52,884 nucleotides of DNA, taken from NCBI GenBank assembly GCA_900541045.1, contig UQID01000017.1:1-52884 (forward strand). The letters are read 5' to 3'. A program made the translations under genes and the position numbers. This document shows positions 32,284 to 40,844 of this stretch, piece by piece. Origin of the DNA: an uncultured Collinsella sp. (GTDB taxonomy: Bacteria > Actinomycetota > Coriobacteriia > Coriobacteriales > Coriobacteriaceae). How positions within the stretch are numbered: the stretch's first letter is position 1; the number at the start of each line of letters is the position of its first letter. The notes beneath the pieces were generated by a model that was not told the origin of the DNA, did no database searches, and saw nothing but the letters and a program-made list of their open reading frames with translations.

Positions 32284-35200
32284 ATGCTCAAAAACATCCG
32301 AACTGTTGCGAGGAAATTCCTCGTGGTGTTCATGGCGTTTATCTTTGCCAGCTCGAGCACCGGAATGACTGCATTTGCCGAGGAGGTGGGTGCGGGCGTA
32401 GCCGTGATGGCTGATCAGGTTGCCGCGGCGACCGATGCTGAGCAGGGTGCATCGAGCGAAGATGAACCTTCTGCCGATGCTGAAATCGGCGTGTCCGATG
32501 ACGGCGACAGCGCACAGGAGCAAGAAGGCTCCGATACTGCCGTGCAGTCCGTTGTGTCCAACGGGGAGAATTCGGCCGCGCAGGCCGAAGTGGTCGGAGC
32601 TTCTACTGGGATAGCGCGCTCGGGCGAGACGGTTGTCGTCAACGACGCGGTCGATATGCCTTCGACCATCGAAGCCGGCGCTACCGTAAAACTCGGTGCG
32701 AACATTTCGATGGGTGCCGACCAGCAGATTGAGACCGTTGCCGGCGTGTTGGACGGTCAGGGTCATACCGTCACCATTAGCGGCAAGGCCGTCGCGAACA
32801 ACGTAACGGGAACTATCCAGAACCTAGGCGTGACGGGCTCCGTCTCGAATAGCGATAATGTGGGCTCCATCGCCATGACGCTTTCCGGTACCGTTCAGAT
32901 GTGCTGGTCCACGGCGAGCGTGAACCTGAGCGGTTGGATGGGCTATGCCGGCGGCCTGGTCGGCGGCATGGCGTCCGGCAAGATCGTCAATTCCTATTTT
33001 GCCGGTTCGGGCGTCGAGATGAATGGCGGGCTGGTGGGCGAGGCCCGGGCTGGCTCGCTTTCGAATTGCCTCTATACCGTAGGTTTTTCGCCTGCCGAGA
33101 TGAACTATAGGGGCTTTGATAAGGGTAATGCTGCGAAAGCCTCTGACCTTTACCTTTCGTCTGCCGAATCTCTTACCGTGCTCAATGCCAATGCGCCGGC
33201 GACCGGGTTTACCTGGACGTCCAACGGCGGCCTGCCGATCTTGACGAGTGGATCTGCTCCCGTTGTCGTTAACAAGGATGCGCTCGCCGCTGCCATCGAG
33301 TCTGTCGAGGCGCTCAAGGAGTCCGACTATACATCCGATTCGTGGTCTGCCCTAGCCTCTGCCCTTGCGGACGCAAAGGCCGTAAACGACAATGCCGATG
33401 CCTCCCAGTCCGATGTAAATGCGGCGGTCAAGGCACTCAATGCGGCTAAGGATGCCCTCGAGAAGAAGAAGCCGACGGCCCCCGTCGCCCAGCCCGAGAG
33501 CGTCAAGCACATTAAATCGCAGGACGACTTCATTTCTATGAACGTCAAGGACGCGAACAACTACTATGTGCTCGACAACGATATCGTGATTGATGATGAG
33601 TATTTCTTTGGTCCTTCGGGTGAGCTCAACTGCACGTTTGACGGCCAGGGCCACACCATTACCTTCAACAATGGCGGTGGCGTCAAGTCGCTCTTCGCGA
33701 GCGTCGGCTCCATCGGCGTTGTCCAAAACGTCTCTTTTGCCGGCGAGCTTAAGAAAGCGGTCGACGGCAAATCGTTCGGTCCGCTCGGCAACCAGATTAG
33801 GGGCGCCGTTCTCAACTGCTCCACGTCTGTTACGGGCAAGGGCGTTGTGGGCTTTGGCCGTACGCTCGAAGGCGGCGTAATTTCTAACTGCGTGTCTACC
33901 GCTGCAGCGACCGGCGGCGTGCTCTTTGCGAGTTATGGCTCCGGTCAGCTCGTCAATACGTACTGGCAGGAAGGCCTTACCAACAAGGCTCAGTTCCCCG
34001 CGACGGCGCTCGTCAACTCCTATGCTGTCGATGCCGACGACATGAAGACGGCGACCTTTGTCGAAAACCTTAACGTCAACCGTGGCGAAAACGGTAGCGC
34101 ATGGGGCATGGGAGCCGATGGCTTGCCGTATTTTGGTGAGGACCAGGACTACGAATCGCCCGAGAGCCCTGCCGCAAACAATAAATACGAGGTGACGTTT
34201 ACATCTGCGCGCACCGGCAGGACCGTGACTGCCGCCGATGGCATGCTCTACCCGTCTCCCGACGATGTCGTGGTGGGCGAGAACGGTGCCGCCTGCGTCT
34301 CGGGCACGCTTGCGCTCAAGGGTTTGTCTAAGGGTGCTAAGGTGACTTGGGGCACTCCGGACGCTAACAGAGGAGATATCGCCGTTAACGAGGAAACGGG
34401 CCTGCTGCACGTATACAACGATGCCGTGGGTACGGTGACCGCTACGCTTCATAAGGATGACGGCACCACCGAGAACGTTGCGACCGTCGTGGTGAAGGCG
34501 ATCTCCAAGCCTATTGATGACTTCCAGATTTGGTACAACGGCGAAAACGTGACGGGCGGCACTATTGCGGTTACGGGCTCCGAGGTCAAGAACCTCGAGA
34601 TCCGTGTTCATTACGCCGACGCCGCTGAGGGCGAGTACACCCCTGTTTCCTATACGCGTTTTCGCTTTGCGGGTACGCCTTCGAACGTGCTCTATTCCAA
34701 TCCCGGATCGGCATGCTTCTACTTTAAGCAGGCGGGCGAGGCCACGATTTCGGTCTCCTCGCGAACGAACGTCGACCTTGCCGATAAGAGCGTAAAGGTT
34801 ACCTCGACCTATGTGCCGGCGACGAGCATTTCGCTTGGCTACAACGAGGACGGCAAGACTGTTTATCTGCATGGCCGTAATCCGCTTGCCAAGGGTGCTT
34901 TCCTGACCGACAAGGCTGCACCGGTTGTGGGCCCGGAGTATGCGAGTGACCGTGCAAACTACACGGCCACCTCGAGCGATAGTGCAGTCGCCGAGTACAC
35001 TACAAGCGGCGATATTGGATTTACGCCGTATAAGGCCGGCAAGACGACATTCGAGGCGACGGTCGAAAACCAGGACGGCAGCGTTATCTCCTCGGGCAAG
35101 CGAGAGGTTACCTACGCTTACCGAAACCCGCTGAAATCGGTGACCATCGCAAATGCTCCCGCGTCCATTAAGGCCGGCAAGACGGTCGGGCTCGACCTGA

Positions 35201-36831
35201 GCTATGTGGGCGAGAACGATGCCGAGGGCTGGAGTGTCTCCGAGCCCGGCATGATATGGACCGTGACGGGCGCAGATGGCCAGGATGCGTCGGATGCTGT
35301 GAGCATCGACCGTCGTGCTCTGGGTGACTGGAAGCACGTTGACGGTGCTCCCGACGACGGGCTGTTTGTAGCGAGCGGAACCTATGTTCTAACGGCCAAC
35401 AAGGCCGGTACCTATACGGTGACGGGTACTCCGGTCGACCAGACTGCCGGCGCCAAGGCCGTCTCCTTTGAGATTACGGTTGACGGTATCGCCGCCTCGC
35501 CGGATAACGAGGCGCAGGCCGATAAGGGTGCCCTCTCTGCCGCCAAGTACTTTGACGCCAACCGCACGACCGATGTGTACACCTATGGCCAGGAATGGGA
35601 AATCTACGCCTTCGCAAAATCGGGGCGCAAGATCGACGACGCGCTTATCAAGAATTACAAGAAGTCTCTTGCCGACCATAAGGCCGAGTGGGCCGGTAGC
35701 ACCGCCAAGGTAACGGATTGCGAGCGCGTTGCGCTTACGTTGGCTGCACTTGGCGAGAACATTACGTCTTTTGATGGCGTTAACCTTGCTGCCGTCATAT
35801 GCTCGCACGGCGACCTTGCGGCTTCGGCGAATAACTTGGTCTATGCGTTGATCGCCCTTGACGAGGCGCGCGTTTCGGATGAAGCGCTGTCTGCATTCGG
35901 CTCGTCCTGGACACGTGCTCAGCTTGTTTGCACGCTGCTCACGTTCCAAAACTCGGATGGCGGCTTTACCATTGATACGGCTGGTGCAAGCAACGTCGAT
36001 ATGACCACCATGGCGCTGCAGGCGCTTGCGCCCTATGTTGACGGCGACGCATGTGCCGCTGCCCTGGCTTCGAATGGTCAGCTCTCTGTTGCGTCCGCTG
36101 TCGACAAAGCGCTCGGCTTCCTTAAGGGGCGGATGAACGGTCTTTGCGATTTTGGGTCTGTTGAGTCGAATGCCCAGGTGCTGCTTGCTCTTGTGGCGCT
36201 CGGCAAGGACCCCGCAAATTCCAAGAACGGTTTTGCGACGGGCGCAAATAGTCTGATTACCGCGATTGCCGCCTATGAAGTTGCTGACGGCAAGGGATAC
36301 GCTCACACCATGGGATCAGACGGCAAACCCGGCAATGCCAACGCGCTTGCCACCGTGCAGGTCTTGCGGGCCCTTTCGGCCTATAAGTTCGCGGGTGCCG
36401 GCGTGAGTTGGACCAAGATCGGCAATGTGAAGGCCGGCACCGTCAAGCCGAGTGATCCTAAAGAGCCTGTGACGCCCGAGGTTCCCGTACCTACGGTTCC
36501 GACGAAGTACCCGACACCTGCGGTTGTGCCGCCCGCCTCGCAGGATGGCAACGGCACCGGTGGAAAGCAGGGCGCTACCACTTCGCAGGATGGCGCGAAG
36601 CCGGAGACGGCGGAGCACGCGGATTCCGCCAAGAGCGAATCCGGCAAGGAGTCTAGCTCTGACAAATCTTCTGGTTCGAAGGCGAAGACCGCTACTGCCG
36701 CCGCATCGCGCAAGGATGCCTCGGCTGGGCAGAGCGGCGTGAATCCTGTTGCCGTTGCCGGTGTCGTCGCTGGCATCGTGTGCCTTGCGGTCATTGGCGC
36801 GTGGTTCGTGCGTTCTCGTAAGAACGCGTAG
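32284..36831 (+). CDS. Large secreted, membrane-anchored surface protein with C-terminal alpha/alpha-toroid-like domain
   Basis: The 1515-residue product starts at ATG 32284 after AAGGGGGAG. Residues 1-33 are a signal peptide ending TAFAEE. Residues about 110-310 and 400-620 look like GLUG/beta-helix repeats (DGQGHTVTISG, IVNSYFAGSG, CTFDGQGHTITF). A FIVAR-like helical module lies at about 325-395. Ig-like Big domains fill about 630-1075. Residues about 1080-1375 show repeats of the prenyltransferase/squalene-cyclase toroid type (TFQNSDGGFTIDTAGASNVD, TTMALQALAPYV), a fold shared with intrinsic factor and transcobalamin. A Pro/Lys-rich linker and a C-terminal helix with SRKNA follow; there is no LPXTG. 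The cobalamin riboswitch upstream suggests corrinoid binding at the cell surface. Confidence 0.82.
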   Translation: MLKNIRTVARKFLVVFMAFIFASSSTGMTAFAEEVGAGVAVMADQVAAATDAEQGASSEDEPSADAEIGVSDDGDSAQEQEGSDTAVQSVVSNGENSAAQAEVVGASTGIARSGETVVVNDAVDMPSTIEAGATVKLGANISMGADQQIETVAGVLDGQGHTVTISGKAVANNVTGTIQNLGVTGSVSNSDNVGSIAMTLSGTVQMCWSTASVNLSGWMGYAGGLVGGMASGKIVNSYFAGSGVEMNGGLVGEARAGSLSNCLYTVGFSPAEMNYRGFDKGNAAKASDLYLSSAESLTVLNANAPATGFTWTSNGGLPILTSGSAPVVVNKDALAAAIESVEALKESDYTSDSWSALASALADAKAVNDNADASQSDVNAAVKALNAAKDALEKKKPTAPVAQPESVKHIKSQDDFISMNVKDANNYYVLDNDIVIDDEYFFGPSGELNCTFDGQGHTITFNNGGGVKSLFASVGSIGVVQNVSFAGELKKAVDGKSFGPLGNQIRGAVLNCSTSVTGKGVVGFGRTLEGGVISNCVSTAAATGGVLFASYGSGQLVNTYWQEGLTNKAQFPATALVNSYAVDADDMKTATFVENLNVNRGENGSAWGMGADGLPYFGEDQDYESPESPAANNKYEVTFTSARTGRTVTAADGMLYPSPDDVVVGENGAACVSGTLALKGLSKGAKVTWGTPDANRGDIAVNEETGLLHVYNDAVGTVTATLHKDDGTTENVATVVVKAISKPIDDFQIWYNGENVTGGTIAVTGSEVKNLEIRVHYADAAEGEYTPVSYTRFRFAGTPSNVLYSNPGSACFYFKQAGEATISVSSRTNVDLADKSVKVTSTYVPATSISLGYNEDGKTVYLHGRNPLAKGAFLTDKAAPVVGPEYASDRANYTATSSDSAVAEYTTSGDIGFTPYKAGKTTFEATVENQDGSVISSGKREVTYAYRNPLKSVTIANAPASIKAGKTVGLDLSYVGENDAEGWSVSEPGMIWTVTGADGQDASDAVSIDRRALGDWKHVDGAPDDGLFVASGTYVLTANKAGTYTVTGTPVDQTAGAKAVSFEITVDGIAASPDNEAQADKGALSAAKYFDANRTTDVYTYGQEWEIYAFAKSGRKIDDALIKNYKKSLADHKAEWAGSTAKVTDCERVALTLAALGENITSFDGVNLAAVICSHGDLAASANNLVYALIALDEARVSDEALSAFGSSWTRAQLVCTLLTFQNSDGGFTIDTAGASNVDMTTMALQALAPYVDGDACAAALASNGQLSVASAVDKALGFLKGRMNGLCDFGSVESNAQVLLALVALGKDPANSKNGFATGANSLITAIAAYEVADGKGYAHTMGSDGKPGNANALATVQVLRALSAYKFAGAGVSWTKIGNVKAGTVKPSDPKEPVTPEVPVPTVPTKYPTPAVVPPASQDGNGTGGKQGATTSQDGAKPETAEHADSAKSESGKESSSDKSSGSKAKTATAAASRKDASAGQSGVNPVAVAGVVAGIVCLAVIGAWFVRSRKNA

Positions 36832-36904
36832 CAATTCAATGCGCATTGCGCCCGCCGTTTGACGCGCGGGCGCGACTATGCCGCCTGTGCGCGGCTTAAT
36901 AGAT

Positions 36905-36939
36905 GAACGGGCCCCGGGTCTTGGCGACCTGGGGCCCGT
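36905..36939. terminator. Bidirectional terminator between convergent genes
   Basis: AACGGGCCCCGGGTC and GACCTGGGGCCCGTT form a 15-bp stem with one mismatch and loop TTGGC, between the surface protein gene and the flavodoxin gene. Confidence 0.85.
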
Positions 36940-36971
36940 TTACGTTGCGGTTGGCGTGGCGATGGGTAGTT

Positions 36972-37391
36972 TTAAGCCAGCTCGGCGCCCAGGGCCTTAC
37001 AGGCGGCTTCGGCCTCGTCGTCAGGCGCGTCGAAGCAGATGACGGAATCGACGACATTGACGCCGGCCTCATCGGCGTCGGCCTTCCAATTGTCCATCCA
37101 CTCGCCCTCGGCCCACGAATAGGAGCCAAACAGGACGACCTTCTTGTCGCCCAGGTTCTCCTTGACCTCATCCCACATCGGCTGGAACTCGTCGTACTCG
37201 AGTTCCTCGGAGCCCATGGCGGGGCAGCCGAAGGCGATGGCGTCGTAGCCGGCGGTCTTGTCGGCAGAGAAGTCGGCACAGGGGATGACCTCGGCCTCGG
37301 CGCCGGCGGACACCGCGCCCTCGGCGACGAAGTTTGCCATGGCCTCGGTATTGCCCGTTCCGCTCCAGTAGACGACGGCGATCTTGCTCAT
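36972..37391 (-). CDS. Flavodoxin
   Basis: The start at ATG 37391 has GAAAGGA upstream; the 139-residue size is right for a short-chain flavodoxin. The FMN phosphate loop is VYWSGTGNTEAMA (residues 7-19). The second and third FMN loops are FGCPAMGSEELE and FGSYSWAEGEWMDNW. It is a one-electron carrier of low potential that replaces ferredoxin when iron is short. It follows the DUF3793 gene by 46 bases, a frequent pairing in anaerobes. Confidence 0.95.
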   Translation of the reverse strand: MSKIAVVYWSGTGNTEAMANFVAEGAVSAGAEAEVIPCADFSADKTAGYDAIAFGCPAMGSEELEYDEFQPMWDEVKENLGDKKVVLFGSYSWAEGEWMDNWKADADEAGVNVVDSVICFDAPDDEAEAACKALGAELA

Positions 37392-37437
37392 GTTGAGTCC
37401 TTTCGGTTGTGCGGCACGCGGCCGCGTTTTGTATGTT

Positions 37438-38142
37438 CTATCGGGCTGCCTGAACAAGCTGTTCAAGGGTACAGCCCTGCTGATAGATGTAGGTAAGGTA
37501 TTGCGTGCATGCGCGATAAGCGTCAAAGGTCGCAAGCGCCGCCTCGACGTTTGAATACACCTTCCAAGCACCAAAAACCTTGTAGTTTTGGCCGTGCTGG
37601 GCAATAAACTGATGCACGTCTTCGTAGGGGTAGCCCAAAAAATACCCAATTTCGTGAGGAAACTCGCATGCGCAGCTCTTATCGCACGCTTCGTTCTGAG
37701 CGAGAACGCAAGGTCCGCTGTCGCAGGCGCTTTCCGCAACGTTGCTGCTCGCCAGCGTAATGCGTGCGGCTAGATGCACAAGGGATGCGGACAGGTTGCC
37801 AACGTCGTAGCCTTCGGTGGCAAGAGCTGCTGCGGCTCGAGGGTCGGATAAGTAGCGCATGAGGGCGGCGGGGCAGTACACGTAGATCAGCGCTCCGCAG
37901 GGACGCCAGACCAGGACGCTCATGTGGATGCCGAGTGGCTCGAGCTCGCGGTTGCATTGGGCTATGACGGCAAGCAGACGCGTGCGACGCGCTTCGATAT
38001 GAGGGTTGCCGGGCTGTTCGTTTTGGTTTGCGTAGGGACCGGGATAGGTAAAGAGTGAAGCGGGTTTGATACCCGCGAGCGTGGGGGAGCAGTTGCGCAC
38101 GACGGTCGTTTGAAACGTTGGAATGTCGATGGTTCGAGTCAC
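37438..38142 (-). CDS. DUF3793 family protein
   Basis: The 234-residue protein ends with the family hallmark CEFPHEIGYFLGYPYEDVHQF, followed by YKVFGAWKVYSNVEAALATFDAYRACT. A Cys-rich stretch ACDSGPCVLAQNEACDKSCAC precedes it in two parts and could bind metal or a cluster. The N-terminal part is variable. The function is unknown; genomic pairing with flavodoxin and iron-related genes, also seen here, suggests a role in iron or redox homeostasis. ATG 38142 has GAAAGGAGCACC upstream. The promoter region is shared with the divergent HMA gene. Confidence 0.88.
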   Translation of the reverse strand: MTRTIDIPTFQTTVVRNCSPTLAGIKPASLFTYPGPYANQNEQPGNPHIEARRTRLLAVIAQCNRELEPLGIHMSVLVWRPCGALIYVYCPAALMRYLSDPRAAAALATEGYDVGNLSASLVHLAARITLASSNVAESACDSGPCVLAQNEACDKSCACEFPHEIGYFLGYPYEDVHQFIAQHGQNYKVFGAWKVYSNVEAALATFDAYRACTQYLTYIYQQGCTLEQLVQAAR

Positions 38143-38272
38143 GGTGCTCCTTTCAGTCCCTCATCTGTTAGCCTAGGAAAACTTATACACGAAAGTAAGC
38201 CTTGGTCAACTATAAAGTTTGAAAAGGGAAACTATTTGACTGAACTGACACGAGATTGGAGTAAGATGGGTG

Positions 38273-38289
38273 ACACCCCATGGGGGTAT
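38273..38289. promoter_or_regulatory. Candidate CsoR-type copper operator
   Basis: ACACCCCATGGGGGTAT is a near-palindrome close to the CsoR/RicR pattern ATACCC..GGGTAT, with one half-site exact. It lies 30 bases before a gene with a heavy-metal-associated domain. A separate TTAGCCTAGG near 38168 weakly resembles an iron-regulator (DtxR/IdeR) half-site. Confidence 0.5.
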
Positions 38290-38319
38290 TTGGCTAGAAC
38301 TTTATAGGAAGAGGAGCAC

Positions 38320-38703
38320 ATGGAAGACCTGCTTAACCCTGCAAATCTTATCGTGCTTGCCGTAATTGCCGTCGGCATGTTTTTTGGATTGCGACGTATT
38401 GTCGCGTCGACGCACGGCAAAAGCTGCTGCAGCGATGGTGCGTGCGGTAAGAAGGCCAAGAGAGCTGTGGTGACCGATACCGATGAGTCTCACTACCCCT
38501 ATAGCGAGGAGCTGCTCATCGGAGGTATGAGCTGCGACGGCTGTGCTCAAAACGTTGCGAATGCTTTGAATATGCTGGATGGCATTTGGGCCACGGTGAC
38601 GTATGCCGATCACACGGCGAACGTGCGCTCTAAAAACCCAATCGATCGCGAGGCGCTCGAGGGCGCCGTGAAGGGCGCAGGCTATTACGTCATGAAGCTA
38701 TAG
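38320..38703 (+). CDS. Membrane-anchored Cys-rich protein with heavy-metal-associated domain
   Basis: The 127-residue protein starts at ATG 38320 with GAGGAG upstream. Residues about 9-26 form one transmembrane helix. Next comes HGKSCCSDGACGKK, which resembles the short FeoB-associated Cys-rich protein. A linker leads to an HMA domain with the metal-binding GGMSCDGCAQNV (about residues 67-78) and a typical ferredoxin-like fold ending in GAGYYVMKL. The HMA motif CxxC usually binds Cu(I). The fusion would place a copper (or other metal) chaperone at the membrane. Regulation by CsoR is suggested by the upstream palindrome. Confidence 0.85.
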   Translation: MEDLLNPANLIVLAVIAVGMFFGLRRIVASTHGKSCCSDGACGKKAKRAVVTDTDESHYPYSEELLIGGMSCDGCAQNVANALNMLDGIWATVTYADHTANVRSKNPIDREALEGAVKGAGYYVMKL

Positions 38704-38724
38704 GGTCGGACGTATCGCTTGCGC

Positions 38725-39150
38725 CTAGGCACGGCCGCGCAGCTCGATGTCTTGGATGTCGTCGAATTTGATGGCGATGTCGCGGAGTTTGAGCAGCTTG
38801 AACGCGGGAAGCACCTCGTCGAGAATGCCGGTGCGGGCACGATAGCCATACGTATCGTAATAGGTGACGCGCACCAGGTCGCCGCGCTTGAGCCCCTCGA
38901 GCTTATTCGAAAGCTCGAGGGCTTTTTCTTCCGTCAGTTCACATTTGGGCTCAACGGTAATCTCTTGCTTGCGTACGAGCTCGTAGTATCCCGTGAGAGC
39001 GGCGAATGGCATAAACTGTGCGGCGCGGTTGGCGCGAACGGCGCCGTTGGCGGTGAGTTTGGGGTCGGCGGTGCGACGCCTTCCCTCGGGGTCTGCTAGA
39101 CGTTCGAAGGGAGTCGGCGGGCGCATTGGCTGTTGTTTGGATTTAGGCAC
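38725..39150 (-). CDS. YolD-like protein
   Basis: The 141-residue product has the YolD pattern: ANRAAQFMPFAALTGYYELVR, followed by KGDLVRVTYYDTYGYRARTGILDEV and KLRDIAIKFDDIQDIEL. YolD proteins accompany Y-family polymerases of the UvrX/DinB2 type. Its start overlaps the polymerase stop by 8 bases, so they are coupled. Its molecular role is unresolved; it may modulate the polymerase. Confidence 0.9.
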   Translation of the reverse strand: MPKSKQQPMRPPTPFERLADPEGRRRTADPKLTANGAVRANRAAQFMPFAALTGYYELVRKQEITVEPKCELTEEKALELSNKLEGLKRGDLVRVTYYDTYGYRARTGILDEVLPAFKLLKLRDIAIKFDDIQDIELRGRA

Positions 39151-40648
39151 GATGTCCCCCTACCTGGTCGTTGCGTTCGCGCGCGGTGGCACCGGCGGTA
39201 AAGCTTAGTCCCTTAACCAGCGCGTTCTTGCCGTATTTGCCTTTTACAGCCAGCACGGCGCGTGCCAGGTCACGCTCGCGCTCATCGGCCTCGACGTCGC
39301 TAAACAGATCGATGGTGGCAAATTCTTCGGGCATAAGGTTTCCGAAGCCCAGGTTAATACGTTTGACAGGTCGTTTTGGATCGACGGTCTGCGCCCACAG
39401 GTCATCGAAGTAGCCCATGATCTTCTTAAACGAATTGGTTCGTTCGGGTAGCTTTCGAGACGCGTTGGAATGGGCAAAGAGCGCGGCATAACCGCCACGC
39501 GGCTTACCGCCGTGCTCGCCCACGAAGATGCCGTCAATCGCCTGTGCCTCGCGAACCATGCGACGGCGCTCATCGTCGCGCTGGACGGGCTTGGGCGCGC
39601 GGGGTGCAAGTTCGGGGCCATCGCTTGCGGTCGGCTCGACACCTGAGGTGCTTGAGCGTAGGTGCCCGCAGCCGTCGATGTATTGCGCTGTGCCGCTGGC
39701 ATCGAGCCGGCGGATATCAGCACGCTCGCTTGCATAGCCCACAAACAGCGAGATGCTGTCGCAGACCACGTGCTTGTCGACCAGGTCCAGTACGGCTGCA
39801 TCAACCATCTCGCGCAACACCGTATAGGCCTGTTCGTAGGCATAGCCCTTCGAGAGCACCTGTCCGGTCGTGGTCGAGGTTGCCTGGGGGCGATAGGCCT
39901 GGATGTCGGCGATGGTTGTCGGTTCGCGCCCAAAAGCGTGGTCGATCAGGTACTCGGCATTGACGCCGAGCTCGTCATAGAGCAGGTTCTCGTCGAGGGC
40001 CGCGACGCCCATCAGGTCGTAGACGCCGTACTTTTCGAGACGCGCCGCCACGCCGGGGCCAATACCCCAGATGTCGGTGATGGGGCGATGCGGCCAGATC
40101 TCCTTGCGAAAGGTCTCGTCGTCAAGTTTCCCGATACGGCTGGGCGCGTGTTTGGCGGTGATGTCGAGCGCCACTTTTGCTTGGAATAGGTTGGGTCCGA
40201 TACCGACCGTTGCGGTGATGCCGGTACGGCGCAAAACTTCGTCGCGCAGCATGCAGGCAAAGCCTTCGTCATCGGTGTGATAGAGGTCCAAATAGGGCGT
40301 GACGTCGATAAAGCACTCGTCGATTGAATAGACGTGGACGTCTTGCGGGCTTACGTACTCCAGGTAGATACCGTAGATCTGCGCCGATACCTCCATATAG
40401 TGCTGCATGCGCGGTACGGCTTTGATGTAGTCGATGCCGTTGGGAATTTCGAACAAGCGGCAGCGGTTATGGATACCGAGGTCCTTCATCGCCTGTGTGA
40501 TGGCCAAGCAGATCGTCGTGCGGCCGCGAGACTCGTCGGCCACGACCAAGTTGGTGGTAAGCGGATCGAGCCCACGGTCGACACACTCGACGCTGGCGTA
40601 AAACGTCTTAAGGTCGATACAGATGTACGTACGCCGACCGTACTCCAC
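39143..40648 (-). CDS. Y-family DNA polymerase (UmuC/DinB-like, UvrX type)
   Basis: GTG 40648 is chosen because GAGGAGG precedes it; a GTG 21 bases further up overlaps a LexA box. The product has 501 residues. The palm has YICIDLKTFYASVECVDRG (first metal Asp, steric-gate Tyr) and VHVYSIDECFIDVT (Asp and Glu). The thumb HhH motif is DIWGIGPGVAARLEKYG. The C-terminal little-finger domain has an inserted acidic/proline-rich segment (about 330-370). It makes translesion synthesis possible, with low fidelity. It forms an operon with yolD and is probably SOS-induced, given the LexA boxes. Confidence 0.94.
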   Translation of the reverse strand: MEYGRRTYICIDLKTFYASVECVDRGLDPLTTNLVVADESRGRTTICLAITQAMKDLGIHNRCRLFEIPNGIDYIKAVPRMQHYMEVSAQIYGIYLEYVSPQDVHVYSIDECFIDVTPYLDLYHTDDEGFACMLRDEVLRRTGITATVGIGPNLFQAKVALDITAKHAPSRIGKLDDETFRKEIWPHRPITDIWGIGPGVAARLEKYGVYDLMGVAALDENLLYDELGVNAEYLIDHAFGREPTTIADIQAYRPQATSTTTGQVLSKGYAYEQAYTVLREMVDAAVLDLVDKHVVCDSISLFVGYASERADIRRLDASGTAQYIDGCGHLRSSTSGVEPTASDGPELAPRAPKPVQRDDERRRMVREAQAIDGIFVGEHGGKPRGGYAALFAHSNASRKLPERTNSFKKIMGYFDDLWAQTVDPKRPVKRINLGFGNLMPEEFATIDLFSDVEADERERDLARAVLAVKGKYGKNALVKGLSFTAGATARERNDQVGGHRA

Positions 40649-40662
40649 CGGGTCCTCCTCAT

Positions 40663-40693
40663 CAAACACATGTTCCTATCGAATACTTGTTCG
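40663..40693. promoter_or_regulatory. Two LexA (SOS) boxes
   Basis: CGAATACTTGTTCG (40680-40693) matches the Gram-positive SOS box CGAACnnnnGTTCG except at one position. CAAACACATGTTCC (40663-40676) matches at 12 of 14. They sit directly upstream of the polymerase ribosome binding site. Confidence 0.75.
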
Positions 40694-40703
40694 ATAATAC
40701 CAG

Positions 40704-40785
40704 ACCTGCCAAAAAGGGACAGGTTTATTTTGGTCGGTAAATCGCTTGGCCTATCTAAAAGAAACCCGTCCTTTTTGGTAGGTTT
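40704..40785. repeat. Dispersed hairpin repeat, copy A
   Basis: The stretch starting ACCTGCCAAAAAGGGACAGG and its imperfect inverted counterpart ending CTTTTTGGTAGGTT form a long hairpin. The 25 bases at 40709-40733 occur exactly, in opposite orientation, at 42158-42182. It lies in the gap between the divergent polymerase and PAP2 genes. Confidence 0.8.
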
Positions 40786-40844
40786 ACGGGGCGCTTACGC
40801 TAGGTCGTTAACCTTGATGTGATGGATACGCTGAAGGGATATGG

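Noticed and set aside
33352..35337. A 661-codon minus-strand frame inside the surface protein gene
   Set aside because: Antisense frame of a coding region, Arg/His/Val-rich, with no start signal.
36640..36831. LPXTG sortase signal at the end of the large surface protein
   Set aside because: A terminal hydrophobic helix and basic tail are present but no LPXTG-like motif precedes them.
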